DNA of 7,450 nt from Calditrichota bacterium (GCA_016934605.1 JAFGSO010000069.1:1-7450); one strand, 5' to 3'. Positions 1 through 7,210 are shown, counted from the stretch's first letter. Notes: a model not told the origin generated them from the sequence alone. Numbers and translations are program-made.

Positions 1-1477
1 AGGTTAAAATTTCCCGGGGGTTCGTACCGGACGTTTCGAGAATCGCGGTTTGATCTCCACGGGAGAGAACCAGTATCCGGTGGGAAATTCTCATTAATTC
101 CGGTATTTCCGATGAGGTAACCAGGATTGAAGCACCCTGTTGACTTAATTGACCAATCAGCTGATAAATTTCTTCTTTTGCACCCACATCAATTCCGCGG
201 GTTGGTTCATCCAGAAGAAAGAGGATTGGATTGAGCAGCAAATCCCTGGCAATAAGCACTTTCTGTTGATTTCCGCCTGACAGGGTCGGTATTTTTTGTG
301 TAAGGGAATGTCTTTTGGTTTTCAGGCTATTCAACTGTTGTTCTGTCAGCTCTTTTTCCCGGCTTTCCATTACAAAACCTGTTTGACTCAAGTCCTTTAA
401 TTTTGCAATGGATGTATTAAAAAGAACCGAATGATGGGGAAAAATTCCTTCTTCCTTTCGATTTTCAGATAAGAAAACGATGCCATTTTTTATGGATTTC
501 ATTGCTGATTCAGGTATCCAGTTTATATTCTGAAATGCGATATGACCGGATATCTGCCCTTTCAATTCGCCATAAAGAAACTTGAGTAGTTCGGTTCGTC
601 CAGATCCCAGGAGACCGGCAATGCCCAGAATTTCCCCACGATGCAATTTAAATTCAATATTATCGAGTACAATATTCCTATTCCTTTTTACCCTCACACC
701 GGATAAAGAAAGGACTTCTTTTCTTTCTTTACTTTTAAAACGAGCAGTGAGGTCCCCCGGCAAATGGTGACCGATCATTTTACTGATAAGATATTCACGG
801 GTTATTTCATTTTTGTTAAATTTTCCCACATAATTACCATCCCTTAAAACGGTAATTTCATCTGCAATCTCAAAGACTTCGCTAAGACGATGGGTAATAA
901 AAATTATTGTTTTATCCATTGACTTCAGCATTTTCATTTTATCGAACAGAAGTTCGATCTCATGTTCGCTTAAAGCGGATGTTGGCTCATCCATAACCAG
1001 AATCCGGGTATTTATCCAGAGAGTTCTGGCAATTTCCACCATTTGCTGCCAACCGATGGGAATATTTCTTACTTTAATGCGCGACGAAAAAGGAAAGTTA
1101 AATTCCTGAAGAATGGCGTCTGCCCGGTTAAAGAGTTTTTTAAAATCTATTATTTTGAAATTCGTTAATGGTTCTTTTCCAAGAAAAATATTTTCTCCAA
1201 CGGACAGATCGGAAACCAGATTTAATTCCTGATGTATCATGGAAATTCCCAGCCGTTCGGCTTCACGGGGATGCCGAGGGCGGATTTCCTGTCGGTTTAG
1301 CAGAACCTGTCCCTCATAGTCGGGTAAAATACCACAGAGGATTTTCATCAGAGTCGATTTACCGGCCCCGTTTTCTCCTACAAGGGCAATAATTTTTCCA
1401 GAATGTAGAGAGAAGGAAATGTTGTGCAGGACTTCAACTCCGGAAAAGGCTTTACGAATATTTTTAAATTTCAGCAT
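1..1477 (-). CDS. Sugar ABC importer ATP-binding protein, RbsA/MglA type (3' end cut by window edge)
   Basis: Cytoplasmic ATPase powering a CUT2-type monosaccharide importer. My translation of the open minus-strand frame gives 492 residues without a stop, close to the family's usual ~500, so only a few residues are missing. Two fused nucleotide-binding domains are visible. Domain 1 has Walker A GENGAGKS (34-41), Q-loop HQE (82-84), Walker B ILVMDEP (159-165) and H-loop H196. Domain 2 has the degenerate P-loop GLLGSGRTE (288-296, Arg for Lys), SENRKEEG (337-344), signature LSGGNQQ (399-405), Walker B LLDEPTRGID (421-430) and SSEIPE instead of an H-loop, all usual for this family. The domain 1 signature is unusual: IPIGWQQ where LSIGDQQ is common, so the serine is proline. 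ATG at 1477 is the only start, because an in-frame TGA lies six codons upstream; no convincing Shine-Dalgarno precedes it. Substrate cannot be read from the ATPase; the isomerase upstream suggests a sugar such as fucose. Permease and binding protein are not in the window. Confidence 0.93.
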   Translation of the reverse strand, partial: MLKFKNIRKAFSGVEVLHNISFSLHSGKIIALVGENGAGKSTLMKILCGILPDYEGQVLLNRQEIRPRHPREAERLGISMIHQELNLVSDLSVGENIFLGKEPLTNFKIIDFKKLFNRADAILQEFNFPFSSRIKVRNIPIGWQQMVEIARTLWINTRILVMDEPTSALSEHEIELLFDKMKMLKSMDKTIIFITHRLSEVFEIADEITVLRDGNYVGKFNKNEITREYLISKMIGHHLPGDLTARFKSKERKEVLSLSGVRVKRNRNIVLDNIEFKLHRGEILGIAGLLGSGRTELLKFLYGELKGQISGHIAFQNINWIPESAMKSIKNGIVFLSENRKEEGIFPHHSVLFNTSIAKLKDLSQTGFVMESREKELTEQQLNSLKTKRHSLTQKIPTLSGGNQQKVLIARDLLLNPILFLLDEPTRGIDVGAKEEIYQLIGQLSQQGASILVTSSEIPELMRISHRILVLSRGDQTAILETSGTNPREILT

Positions 1478-1916
1478 GGCAGGATTGGCTATTCAAAACT
1501 TATGATATTTAAAATTATCTTCTTTTTTGTAGAATACTTTCCGAAAGAAATTTTATTGCGGAAAAAATTTAACCTGCATGATTCACAACCAGACGCAAAG
1601 CGAGCAATATTTATGAATTATGAAACTTATGTGTTATATATGATTAATATTCTTTTCAACAACTCTAATTCCTAAACTCGTATTTTTTTGGTGCCGTGGT
1701 GAATTAGTGGTAAAATTTATTAAACAAGTTAAATTATTTTATGATTGTATCCTCAGCTCAGCAAGCTGGAATAAAAATTAATAAAGTTTATATTTTATCA
1801 ATTCAAAATTTCAACTCATCATGTATTTATCGACTGTAGTATCCGACCGGCAAAAAGCTGATCTTTAATAATAGCCTATTCTGTATGAACAGATTATTTT
1901 ATTCTGCTTACGACAA

Positions 1917-1954
1917 GTTCTTTTCCCTTGATGGAAAAGAACCAAAAGATCAAG
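1917..1954. repeat. Hairpin with loop complementary to flanking sequence
   Basis: A perfect 10-bp stem (1917-1926 with 1933-1942) encloses the loop CTTGAT (1927-1932). The same six bases can pair with ATCAAG at 1949-1954, six bases beyond the stem. The two pairings form either a pseudoknot-like fold, after slight fraying since no linker bases remain, or mutually exclusive structures. No T-run follows, so it is not a standard terminator. Confidence 0.55.
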
Positions 1955-1995
1955 ACTGTCAGAAAAAATCAGAAAATTCAACGGTTCGCTGCACT

Positions 1996-2011
1996 TCCCG
2001 CAAAAGCGGGA
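1996..2011. repeat. Short GC-rich hairpin
   Basis: Six-base arms TCCCGC and GCGGGA are separated by AAAA. It sits inside the larger inverted-repeat block. No T-tract follows on either strand, so it is not called a terminator. Confidence 0.55.
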
Positions 2012-2019
2012 TGAAACTC

Positions 2020-2076
2020 GCGAGCACTCACCATCAAAAGGCATCACCGAGGATATCCAAAGTGGTGAGTGCTCGC
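2020..2076. repeat. Inner inverted repeat with perfect 14-bp arms
   Basis: GCGAGCACTCACCA (2020-2033) is the exact reverse complement of TGGTGAGTGCTCGC (2063-2076), with a 29-base interior that itself contains the 8-bp palindrome GGATATCC (2051-2058). GC content is higher than in the surrounding gap. It forms the apex of the nested block and would give a stable stem in RNA from either strand. Confidence 0.7.
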
Positions 2077-2233
2077 TCAGACAGTCAGAATTTTTACGTT
2101 TCGCTCACCGGAATTTTTTACTGATTTTTTCTGAAGGTCACTGTAACCTATACTGATTCTAAAAAACTATATCTTTGTCCAACATTATATGTAGCTGAGC
2201 AAAGGACATAATCATGAATTATTTTACCATTAG

Positions 2234-3943
2234 TTATTTTTTTCGCAGTAGTTTTGCCTGAACTTCTCCACCGTTCAAAAGAAACAGAAGAGGAATCGGA
2301 CGGTCTTTGTCCTCCCGATATCCGGGTATTTCTTTCCATGGAGTCACCGATAAAACATTGGCAAGGTCCATCCAGTATTGAAGACGGGCTACCGGAAGAT
2401 TCCAGGTCATATGAAAATGATTCGCCGGCGCAAAATGTTTGTATTCACCCATGGTCGCATGAAGGGGGGTAATAAAGGTATGCGGCCAGGTGGCAGTGGA
2501 GGTTTCACAAACGGCCTTTCCCAGTTTCTCCGGAAGCTCTACGGTAACTGCTTCATCCCAAACCATAGAAAACATACCAGAAAGTGAACTGTAAGCAAGC
2601 CTGGCTGCAATGCCCTCAATACCGCCCGGTGAGAGGAAGGTCACAGAATTTCCCAATCCGGGAAAATATTCCGGATCAGCCAGCGGAAATGAAATGTTCT
2701 TCATGATTTCTTTTATATCCGATCCAGGAGTAGAGGCCCAGTTAAAAGAGGCAGAGCCTGAATTATCTCCATCCACCAGACCACGCTGCTCCCAGATTGT
2801 CTTGCCATCAAGCTGTATTTTTAATATTTTTGCCAGATTTTCTAATTCCCAGGGCTCCCATACTTTCCGAAAATCCATGAACAGCGGCGGATTACCTCCC
2901 GAAAGCCAGGTCATGAACAACATGGTTAACAAGGCCTGAACATCTGCTTCGGTGGCATAAGGTAATACTGTTTTTTCGCCGTTATGATCGAAAGTGGTAT
3001 TGAACAGAGACTCCATGATATCCGCGACGGGAAGCGGCCTACCTCTCAGGTCCGATCCCCACTCCAGCTGACTCATAAATCCGCCTCCCACCGCATTGAG
3101 ATCTTTCATGAGATCCCGGACAATGAGGTACATGGCCAGACTCTGATTCAGTCTGAAATCATCATCATTATCCCGTAATTCAATCCTGTCCCCGGCATGT
3201 GAATCCAGCCAATGTCTCAGCTTCTGCAATTCCTTTTCATTATAGCTTTTTTTCGATAACATATCAGACAGAAGTTTCATATCCAGTCGCGTAATCTCTA
3301 TTCCGAAGGAATTACGAGTAGCCAGAACATGAGGAAGTGCCGTTTCCATCCCCATGGAATCGTGTCCAAATATCACGATTCGTCGTCCTTTCAGCCCCTG
3401 GAAGGTTACAGCGGCGTAGGCCCAATCGATAAGTGCTGTTTTTGTTCGCTCGCTCATCACCGGATTCTGTCCGGTATCAGGCCAGTTTCCCACATTGATG
3501 TGAATGAGTTTTCCATACTGGGACAATGCCCCCGATACGGCATGGGTAAAAACGACACCCGGTCTGGGTCCGCTGTTTCCACAGGTGAAATTAATAGGCG
3601 TATCTTCCGGAAAATGGCTCAGCAATGATATAACGGTTAACTGTGGAAATGCCCAGGTATCAGGAACACCAATTAATATATTGACTCCCTGGTTTTTAAA
3701 TTGCCTGGCAACAATATCAGCCTGAGGTTCACCGTCTATAAGTACATCCGAATAAACGACCGGCACGGCACTTCCGTCCGGCAGTTTTACCTCATCGGCT
3801 ACAATATCCGCTGACATTTTTACAATATTGGCAGCTCTGGTACGGGAATCCGGATCGATTCGGGGATCACAGGTGGCAAACACGCCGATAACTGGCTTGT
3901 GAACCGGGAGATTCTTCTCTTTTGGAAGTCTGAGGGCTGGCAT
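2234..3943 (-). CDS. L-fucose isomerase family protein (divergent FucI-like aldose-ketose isomerase)
   Basis: Cytoplasmic aldose-ketose isomerase. FucI interconverts L-fucose and L-fuculose, and D-arabinose and D-ribulose, using Mn2+. At 569 residues it is near the E. coli enzyme (591). From memory of that protein, its metal ligands Glu337, Asp361 and His528 correspond here to E332 (YATEADV), D357 (FMDFRKVW) and H509 (APANHFHM), with similar spacing. Pocket-like segments also align: GVPDTWAF (92-99, W97), GGGFMSQLEW (286-295), FLSPGGIEG (436-444), WDEAVTVELP (462-471) and TATWPHTF (483-490). The usual N-terminal GIRPxIDGR motif is replaced by GVFATCDPRID (20-30) and the C-terminus is shorter, so the family is clear but the exact substrate is not. 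ATG at 3943 is supported by AGAGGA six bases upstream. It follows the secreted-protein gene by 129 bp on the same strand, with no obvious terminator between. Its neighbour downstream, a sugar-importer ATPase, fits sugar catabolism. No fuculokinase or aldolase is in view. Confidence 0.85.
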   Translation of the reverse strand: MPALRLPKEKNLPVHKPVIGVFATCDPRIDPDSRTRAANIVKMSADIVADEVKLPDGSAVPVVYSDVLIDGEPQADIVARQFKNQGVNILIGVPDTWAFPQLTVISLLSHFPEDTPINFTCGNSGPRPGVVFTHAVSGALSQYGKLIHINVGNWPDTGQNPVMSERTKTALIDWAYAAVTFQGLKGRRIVIFGHDSMGMETALPHVLATRNSFGIEITRLDMKLLSDMLSKKSYNEKELQKLRHWLDSHAGDRIELRDNDDDFRLNQSLAMYLIVRDLMKDLNAVGGGFMSQLEWGSDLRGRPLPVADIMESLFNTTFDHNGEKTVLPYATEADVQALLTMLFMTWLSGGNPPLFMDFRKVWEPWELENLAKILKIQLDGKTIWEQRGLVDGDNSGSASFNWASTPGSDIKEIMKNISFPLADPEYFPGLGNSVTFLSPGGIEGIAARLAYSSLSGMFSMVWDEAVTVELPEKLGKAVCETSTATWPHTFITPLHATMGEYKHFAPANHFHMTWNLPVARLQYWMDLANVLSVTPWKEIPGYREDKDRPIPLLFLLNGGEVQAKLLRKK

Positions 3944-3949
3944 ATTCTA

Positions 3950-3955
3950 TCCTCT
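3950..3955 (-). promoter_or_regulatory. Ribosome-binding site of the isomerase gene
   Basis: AGAGGA on the minus strand, six bases before the ATG. It decides the start at 3943. The rest of the 129-bp gap before this gene shows no convincing promoter or terminator. Confidence 0.7.
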
Positions 3956-4072
3956 TGTTTGAGATCGAGTGTGAAATATTCAATCCCCCCAAAATTCCCA
4001 ACTCATTATGAGACCTGACAATTCAAAAAAATTTTATTCGATTATTTCATCCGGATCCAGGAAAAATTCTGA

Positions 4073-6151
4073 CTATTTCACCAGCAGCATTTTACGGGAT
4101 AAGGAAAAATCGGTTGTATTCAGCTGGTAGAAATATAAACCGCTGGCCAGATGTGAAGCATTAAAGTTTATCTGATGATTTCCGGCCGTCATTTTTTTAT
4201 CGACAACAGTTTCGACCAGCCGACCTAAAACGTCATAGATTTTCAGGGTAATATTTTCGGCTCTGGGAAGACTGAATGAAAACGTCGTAGATGGATTAAA
4301 GGGATTCGGATAATTCTGATCGAGCCGGAAATTATGTGGAAGTGAGCTCTTTGATGCACCTTCGATACCTACCCACGGTGTACTTGCTGCCAGCGCAACC
4401 GCTTCCTCGTAATCCACAATATAATGCCACCAGTTATTGAGAACGCCTTCATATACACCTTCGAAATAAGGCAGATGGCCGAACCACCAGCGCATGAATC
4501 CCCGCTGATAATCGCCACCCGGATAACTCCATTCCGATCTGTTCACCGTTCTGGTCTGATCCAGAAGGACCGGATATCGCTTCCAGTTATCGGCATATGT
4601 TTGAACATAATTGGTATTCGCATAATCGTAATCGGAAGTACCATTAGGCGGAAAATGAATATTGCCGATATGCGCTCCTCCGGGAACAACCATATCGATT
4701 CGGGTAAACAGTTCCCAGGGATTCGGATCGGGATTTGTTACCTCCCAGCGGCCATATACATAACGGATGGCACTTTCCGCGCGATGACCAACGCTATGGA
4801 GTGCCTCGGCAACACCCCGTTCGTAATTCCAGCCCATCACCGAGAGCAGTTTATTCAGACCGGGATGCGCCAGTGGCGGTGAATTGTACCAGAATGCTCC
4901 CGGTCCCATCAGCTGAGATTCATACATACCTCCAAAGGGAAAAGTATACACCCAGATTTCATCGATCGTACCATTGTTCCGCTTGGTATCAAAATCATAG
5001 TAATCGACCATGGCATTATAGTTAAACCTAATTCTTCCCTCAATTTCCGCCATGTATTGCATTGTTCCCGGCGTACTGCGTCCATATAATTTCGCATTGG
5101 AGGGTGTTAAATAATATATCAGGGTATCCATTGTCATGAATGTACTGTCGATCATGGTAAAAATCTGATCGTCATCGATGGTTTCAACTATCTGAAAATC
5201 AATGACATTATGGCTGGCATAGCGGAAATCTTCGATGATTTCCTGCACCAGGGTTACCGGATTCGCCCAGTTCCATACCTGATGAATACGTCGATTATTG
5301 ACCGAATCGATAACAGGATTCTGAAGCACCAGTGCTACTTTTACCGTTTTGGTAGGTGCTTTCACCGATGTAAAATCATTAACAACTTCAGCCAATACTG
5401 AACCGCTGACACTTCCAGAGAGGGAGCGGACATTTACTGTAGTGGTTCCCAGGGATATTCCTGTGAGGTCACCTTCTTCACCGACTGTTGCTACAGATCC
5501 CTGTGAACTTGACCATACCAGGGGTTCGATTTCAGCAGGATATTCATAAGTATTGTTTTCTGCATCAAGGGCCACTACTTTCAACTGAAGAGTGGTACCG
5601 GGAATTACTTTCACAGGTCTGGGATATATATAGAGACTGGTAAGGGCTACCTCGCCACCCAGTTCCCATTCACCCAGATAAATAGTGGTCTGTGGATCAT
5701 GTGCTTTGAACCGGACATAGAGTGCCAGTTGGTTACCCAGATCAACTGAATCCGCTGCAAATGCGGAATATGAACGCTGGTTTACCAGTAACTGATAACT
5801 TCCGGTGCCAGAATTCAGATCACTTTCAGTCATTGCTGTTTCCAGGCTCCAGACTCCCTGAGACCAGAAATAGACTTTACTTCGCTTAAAATTAACGGTA
5901 TCGGTAAATGCCAATGTTATTATCAGGTCCTGGCTCTGAACACCGGCCATTGTATAGTTATTCCCATCAAAAACATTGTTGATCGTGTTCATACTGAAAG
6001 CAGGAGTTACTGTGGCCTGGATAGTTCCATTGTTAAGGCCATTCAGAACATCAACGGGTCTCTGAAGAATCATGTCTGCTTGCAAATTAGTGGTCAATAC
6101 CACTAACAATGAAAAAACGGTCAATCTGCATACCGATAATAAATATTTCAT
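4073..6151 (-). CDS. Secreted multidomain protein: unknown core, BIG2 Ig-like domain and type IX sorting domain
   Basis: 692 residues, exported and probably surface-displayed or released. Residues 1-25 are a signal peptide with cleavage plausible after LQA. Residues ~30-167 look like a beta-sandwich of the F5/8-C or galactose-binding kind (FDGNNYTMAG, LALYVRF, YLGEWELGG), a low-confidence call. Residues ~168-256 are a BIG2 domain (LYIYPRPVKVIPGTTLQL, WSSSQGSVATV, GISLGTTTVNV). Residues ~268-585 are a core I cannot name, shared with the 345-residue protein encoded just upstream: DEIWVY (397-402), ESQLMGPGAF (411-420), NYERGVAEA (442-450), GHRAES (455-460), IHFPPN (498-503), DYDYAN (507-512), RSEWSY (538-543) and NNWWHYIVD (572-580). 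Residues ~604-692 are a type A C-terminal sorting domain: NYPNPFNPST (613-622), LKIYDVLGRLV (636-646), ASGLYFYQL (669-677), SRKMLLVK. The start is fixed by AAGGAGA overlapping the previous stop. Enzyme, adhesin or binding protein all remain possible; I infer no activity. Confidence 0.92.
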   Translation of the reverse strand: MKYLLSVCRLTVFSLLVVLTTNLQADMILQRPVDVLNGLNNGTIQATVTPAFSMNTINNVFDGNNYTMAGVQSQDLIITLAFTDTVNFKRSKVYFWSQGVWSLETAMTESDLNSGTGSYQLLVNQRSYSAFAADSVDLGNQLALYVRFKAHDPQTTIYLGEWELGGEVALTSLYIYPRPVKVIPGTTLQLKVVALDAENNTYEYPAEIEPLVWSSSQGSVATVGEEGDLTGISLGTTTVNVRSLSGSVSGSVLAEVVNDFTSVKAPTKTVKVALVLQNPVIDSVNNRRIHQVWNWANPVTLVQEIIEDFRYASHNVIDFQIVETIDDDQIFTMIDSTFMTMDTLIYYLTPSNAKLYGRSTPGTMQYMAEIEGRIRFNYNAMVDYYDFDTKRNNGTIDEIWVYTFPFGGMYESQLMGPGAFWYNSPPLAHPGLNKLLSVMGWNYERGVAEALHSVGHRAESAIRYVYGRWEVTNPDPNPWELFTRIDMVVPGGAHIGNIHFPPNGTSDYDYANTNYVQTYADNWKRYPVLLDQTRTVNRSEWSYPGGDYQRGFMRWWFGHLPYFEGVYEGVLNNWWHYIVDYEEAVALAASTPWVGIEGASKSSLPHNFRLDQNYPNPFNPSTTFSFSLPRAENITLKIYDVLGRLVETVVDKKMTAGNHQINFNASHLASGLYFYQLNTTDFSLSRKMLLVK
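4076..4342 (-). other. Region encoding the type IX secretion C-terminal sorting domain
   Basis: These bases encode residues 604-692 of the 692-residue protein. The order NYPNPFNPST, then a hydrophobic LKIYDVLGR strand, then GLYFYQL and a basic SRKMLLVK end matches the family A sorting signal known from Bacteroidota and related phyla. It normally directs passage of folded cargo across the outer membrane, often with cleavage. It is the best taxonomic clue in the window. The secreted paralogue upstream lacks it. Confidence 0.85.
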
Positions 6152-6156
6152 TTAAT

Positions 6157-6163
6157 TCTCCTT
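6157..6163 (-). promoter_or_regulatory. Strong ribosome-binding site overlapping the upstream stop codon
   Basis: AAGGAGA on the minus strand lies five bases before the ATG at 6151. Its first two bases are part of the TAA stop (6162-6164) of the preceding gene. This arrangement indicates one transcript and probable translational coupling of the two secreted-protein genes. Confidence 0.8.
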
Positions 6164-7199
6164 AATTCTCAACCAGTTTAAAATTATTTTCCATGGCGAA
6201 ATCCCAGGCGCCCACGAAAATCCACCAGTTCCGGAGAGATTTGCCCTGATATTCCAATCCGTTGTCTCTTCCGGGAAGACTTTGCATCCATAATTTAAAC
6301 CAATCCAGGCTGTTACAATTCCAGCGCTCGCAGTTCATTTTCTTTTTCCGCCCGCTGCCATCCGGTTTCCAGTCTTCTATATCACTTTCCACAAATGTGG
6401 GATTCGCCCAGTCATAATCCCTCTCGGCATTGGGTGGATAATGAGCCCAGCCTGCTCCTGGATGAATTATTTTATGAGAAGCATCACTGCCTACAAATTT
6501 TCCCCAGAAAAGGAGTTGATCCCATTCATCTTTGGGGGTATCATCACGGCCATCCACATAATTCAGCACGGCTTCGATCTGATGCATATGATCCTCAACC
6601 GCCTCTGATAATCCCCGCTGATAATTGTAATGGTAGAAGGTATAGGTACTCGAATAAACCGGTAAATCATCTTCATCCCGGCTGGAGTTACTCACATCTC
6701 CATATGGTCCGGCCATATTGGATTCCCATAGATGGACTTTTCCCCCATGATAACCCCACAGCCAGATCTCTTTCACCGATTCCTCTTCTATCCAGTATTT
6801 TCCGTTAATTTTTTCCATAATGGCATTATAATCGGTAAACGGTGTTTTGCGGAAAACACTTTTTTTCACAGGAAGCGGTTCCAGAAATTCAAAAGTTTTC
6901 ACAATAGAATAATCAAGGCTGGGTTTAGCCTCCGGATTGCGATATGCCCGGTATCGTGAAGCATCCTCCAGGAATTCAACCAGGCGTTGTGTGATGCTGT
7001 CTGTTTTATGGCGGGTGTATTCCAGGCCGCGTCCCCAGTCTCCGGTTTTTTCAATATCAATGGAATCTCCTTCGACCGGAAAAAATTTAACTACCACTAC
7101 AGGGATCTGAAACGGATCATTTTCAGGTTTTATCTGAGCGACCAGAATTATTGTTAGCGTTAACATCAAAATAACCGGTAAAATGAATAAATTTCTCAT
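6162..7199 (-). CDS. Secreted protein of unknown function, core-only paralogue of the downstream protein
   Basis: 345 residues with an N-terminal signal sequence (basic MRN, hydrophobic stretch to about residue 20, plausible cleavage at LVA-Q). No BIG2 domain and no C-terminal sorting domain follow, so it is probably periplasmic, released by another route, or anchored by an uncleaved N-terminus. Residues ~33-340 resemble the core (268-585) of the neighbouring 692-residue protein: LDYSIVKTFEF (95-105) with IDFQIVETI; KEIWLW (143-148) with DEIWVY; ESNMAGPYG (159-167) with ESQLMGPGA; NYQRGLSEA (192-200) with NYERGVAEA; MHQIEAVLNYVDGR (205-218) with GHRAESAIRYVYGR; HYPPN and DYDWAN (253-257, 261-266) with HFPPN and DYDYAN; NCERWNC (289-295) with NRSEWSY; RNWWIFVG (323-330) with NNWWHYIV. 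C290 and C295 are absent from the partner and might form a disulfide. AAGGA seven bases upstream supports the ATG at 7199. It is the promoter-proximal gene of the pair. I do not recognise the family. Confidence 0.9.
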   Translation of the reverse strand: MRNLFILPVILMLTLTIILVAQIKPENDPFQIPVVVVKFFPVEGDSIDIEKTGDWGRGLEYTRHKTDSITQRLVEFLEDASRYRAYRNPEAKPSLDYSIVKTFEFLEPLPVKKSVFRKTPFTDYNAIMEKINGKYWIEEESVKEIWLWGYHGGKVHLWESNMAGPYGDVSNSSRDEDDLPVYSSTYTFYHYNYQRGLSEAVEDHMHQIEAVLNYVDGRDDTPKDEWDQLLFWGKFVGSDASHKIIHPGAGWAHYPPNAERDYDWANPTFVESDIEDWKPDGSGRKKKMNCERWNCNSLDWFKLWMQSLPGRDNGLEYQGKSLRNWWIFVGAWDFAMENNFKLVEN

Positions 7200-7205
7200 C
7201 GAATG

Positions 7206-7210
7206 TCCTT
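7206..7210 (-). promoter_or_regulatory. Ribosome-binding site of the 345-residue secreted protein gene
   Basis: AAGGA on the minus strand, six bases before the ATG at 7199. It supports this start over a longer overlapping frame that begins at 7326 and lacks a signal peptide or any recognisable content. Confidence 0.7.

Larger units (their letters stand above)
1917..2133. repeat. Nested inverted-repeat block, probable dispersed non-coding repeat
   Basis: About 217 bp of unusually structured sequence. From left to right: a perfect 10-bp hairpin GTTCTTTTCC/GGAAAAGAAC (1917-1926 with 1933-1942) whose six-base loop CTTGAT is complementary to ATCAAG at 1949-1954; an outer perfect 13-bp pair CAGAAAAAATCAG (1960-1972) with CTGATTTTTTCTG (2121-2133), continued by AAAATTC (1973-1979) with GAATTTT (2111-2117) and CGGT (1982-1985) with ACCG (2107-2110); a GC-rich hairpin (1996-2011); and an inner 14-bp pair (2020-2033 with 2063-2076). 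GACTGTC (1954-1960) also matches GACAGTC (2080-2086). From memory, blocks resembling the left part (a GATGGAAAAGAACCAAAAGATCAAG-like stretch) recur in Bacteroidota-type genomes, but I cannot confirm this here. No transposase, coding frame or target duplication is evident. It could be a palindromic interspersed element, a non-autonomous mobile element or a structured transcript end. Confidence 0.6.
1478..2233. other. 756-bp non-coding gap between isomerase and ABC ATPase genes
   Basis: This AT-rich stretch lies between two genes read from the same strand. Short open frames on both strands have no recognisable domain, weak starts and low-complexity composition, so I call none of them genes. The part nearest the isomerase holds a nested inverted-repeat block (1917-2133, listed separately). 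The remainder, about 1480-1910, shows no RNA gene, riboswitch or strong promoter. A possible -35/-10 pair for the ATPase (minus strand, around 1635-1665: TTGTTG, 18 bp, TATAAC) is too weak to call. The length of the gap argues that the ATPase has its own promoter rather than relying on read-through from the isomerase. Confidence 0.6.

Noticed and set aside
1424..1675. Plus-strand open frame of 83 residues overlapping the start of the ABC gene
   Set aside because: It overlaps the well-supported ATPase start antisense, is rich in AT-driven residues and has no recognisable domain.
1690..1760. tRNA-like stretch (GCCGTGGTGAATTAGTGGTAAA)
   Set aside because: It resembles a tRNA D-arm only; no anticodon stem, T-loop or pairing acceptor strand follows.
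1754..1768. Short hairpin CAGCT/AGCTG as a terminator
   Set aside because: The stem is only five pairs and no T-tract follows on either strand.
1885..2124. Plus-strand open frame of 79 residues (and a minus-strand one at 1865-2047)
   Set aside because: Both read through the inverted-repeat block; the peptides reflect the repeat, not a protein family.
3944..4072. Terminator between the 692-residue gene and the isomerase
   Set aside because: Only an AT-rich A/T run and a 5-bp CTCAT/ATGAG repeat are present; neither forms a stem next to a T-tract.
4424..5549. Several plus-strand open frames within the 692-residue gene
   Set aside because: They are antisense to a gene with clear domains and have no independent support.
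5180..5900. Possible peptidase or glycosidase identity for the secreted proteins
   Set aside because: No canonical catalytic motif is conserved in both paralogues; the HxxxHxxE-like pattern occurs in only one.
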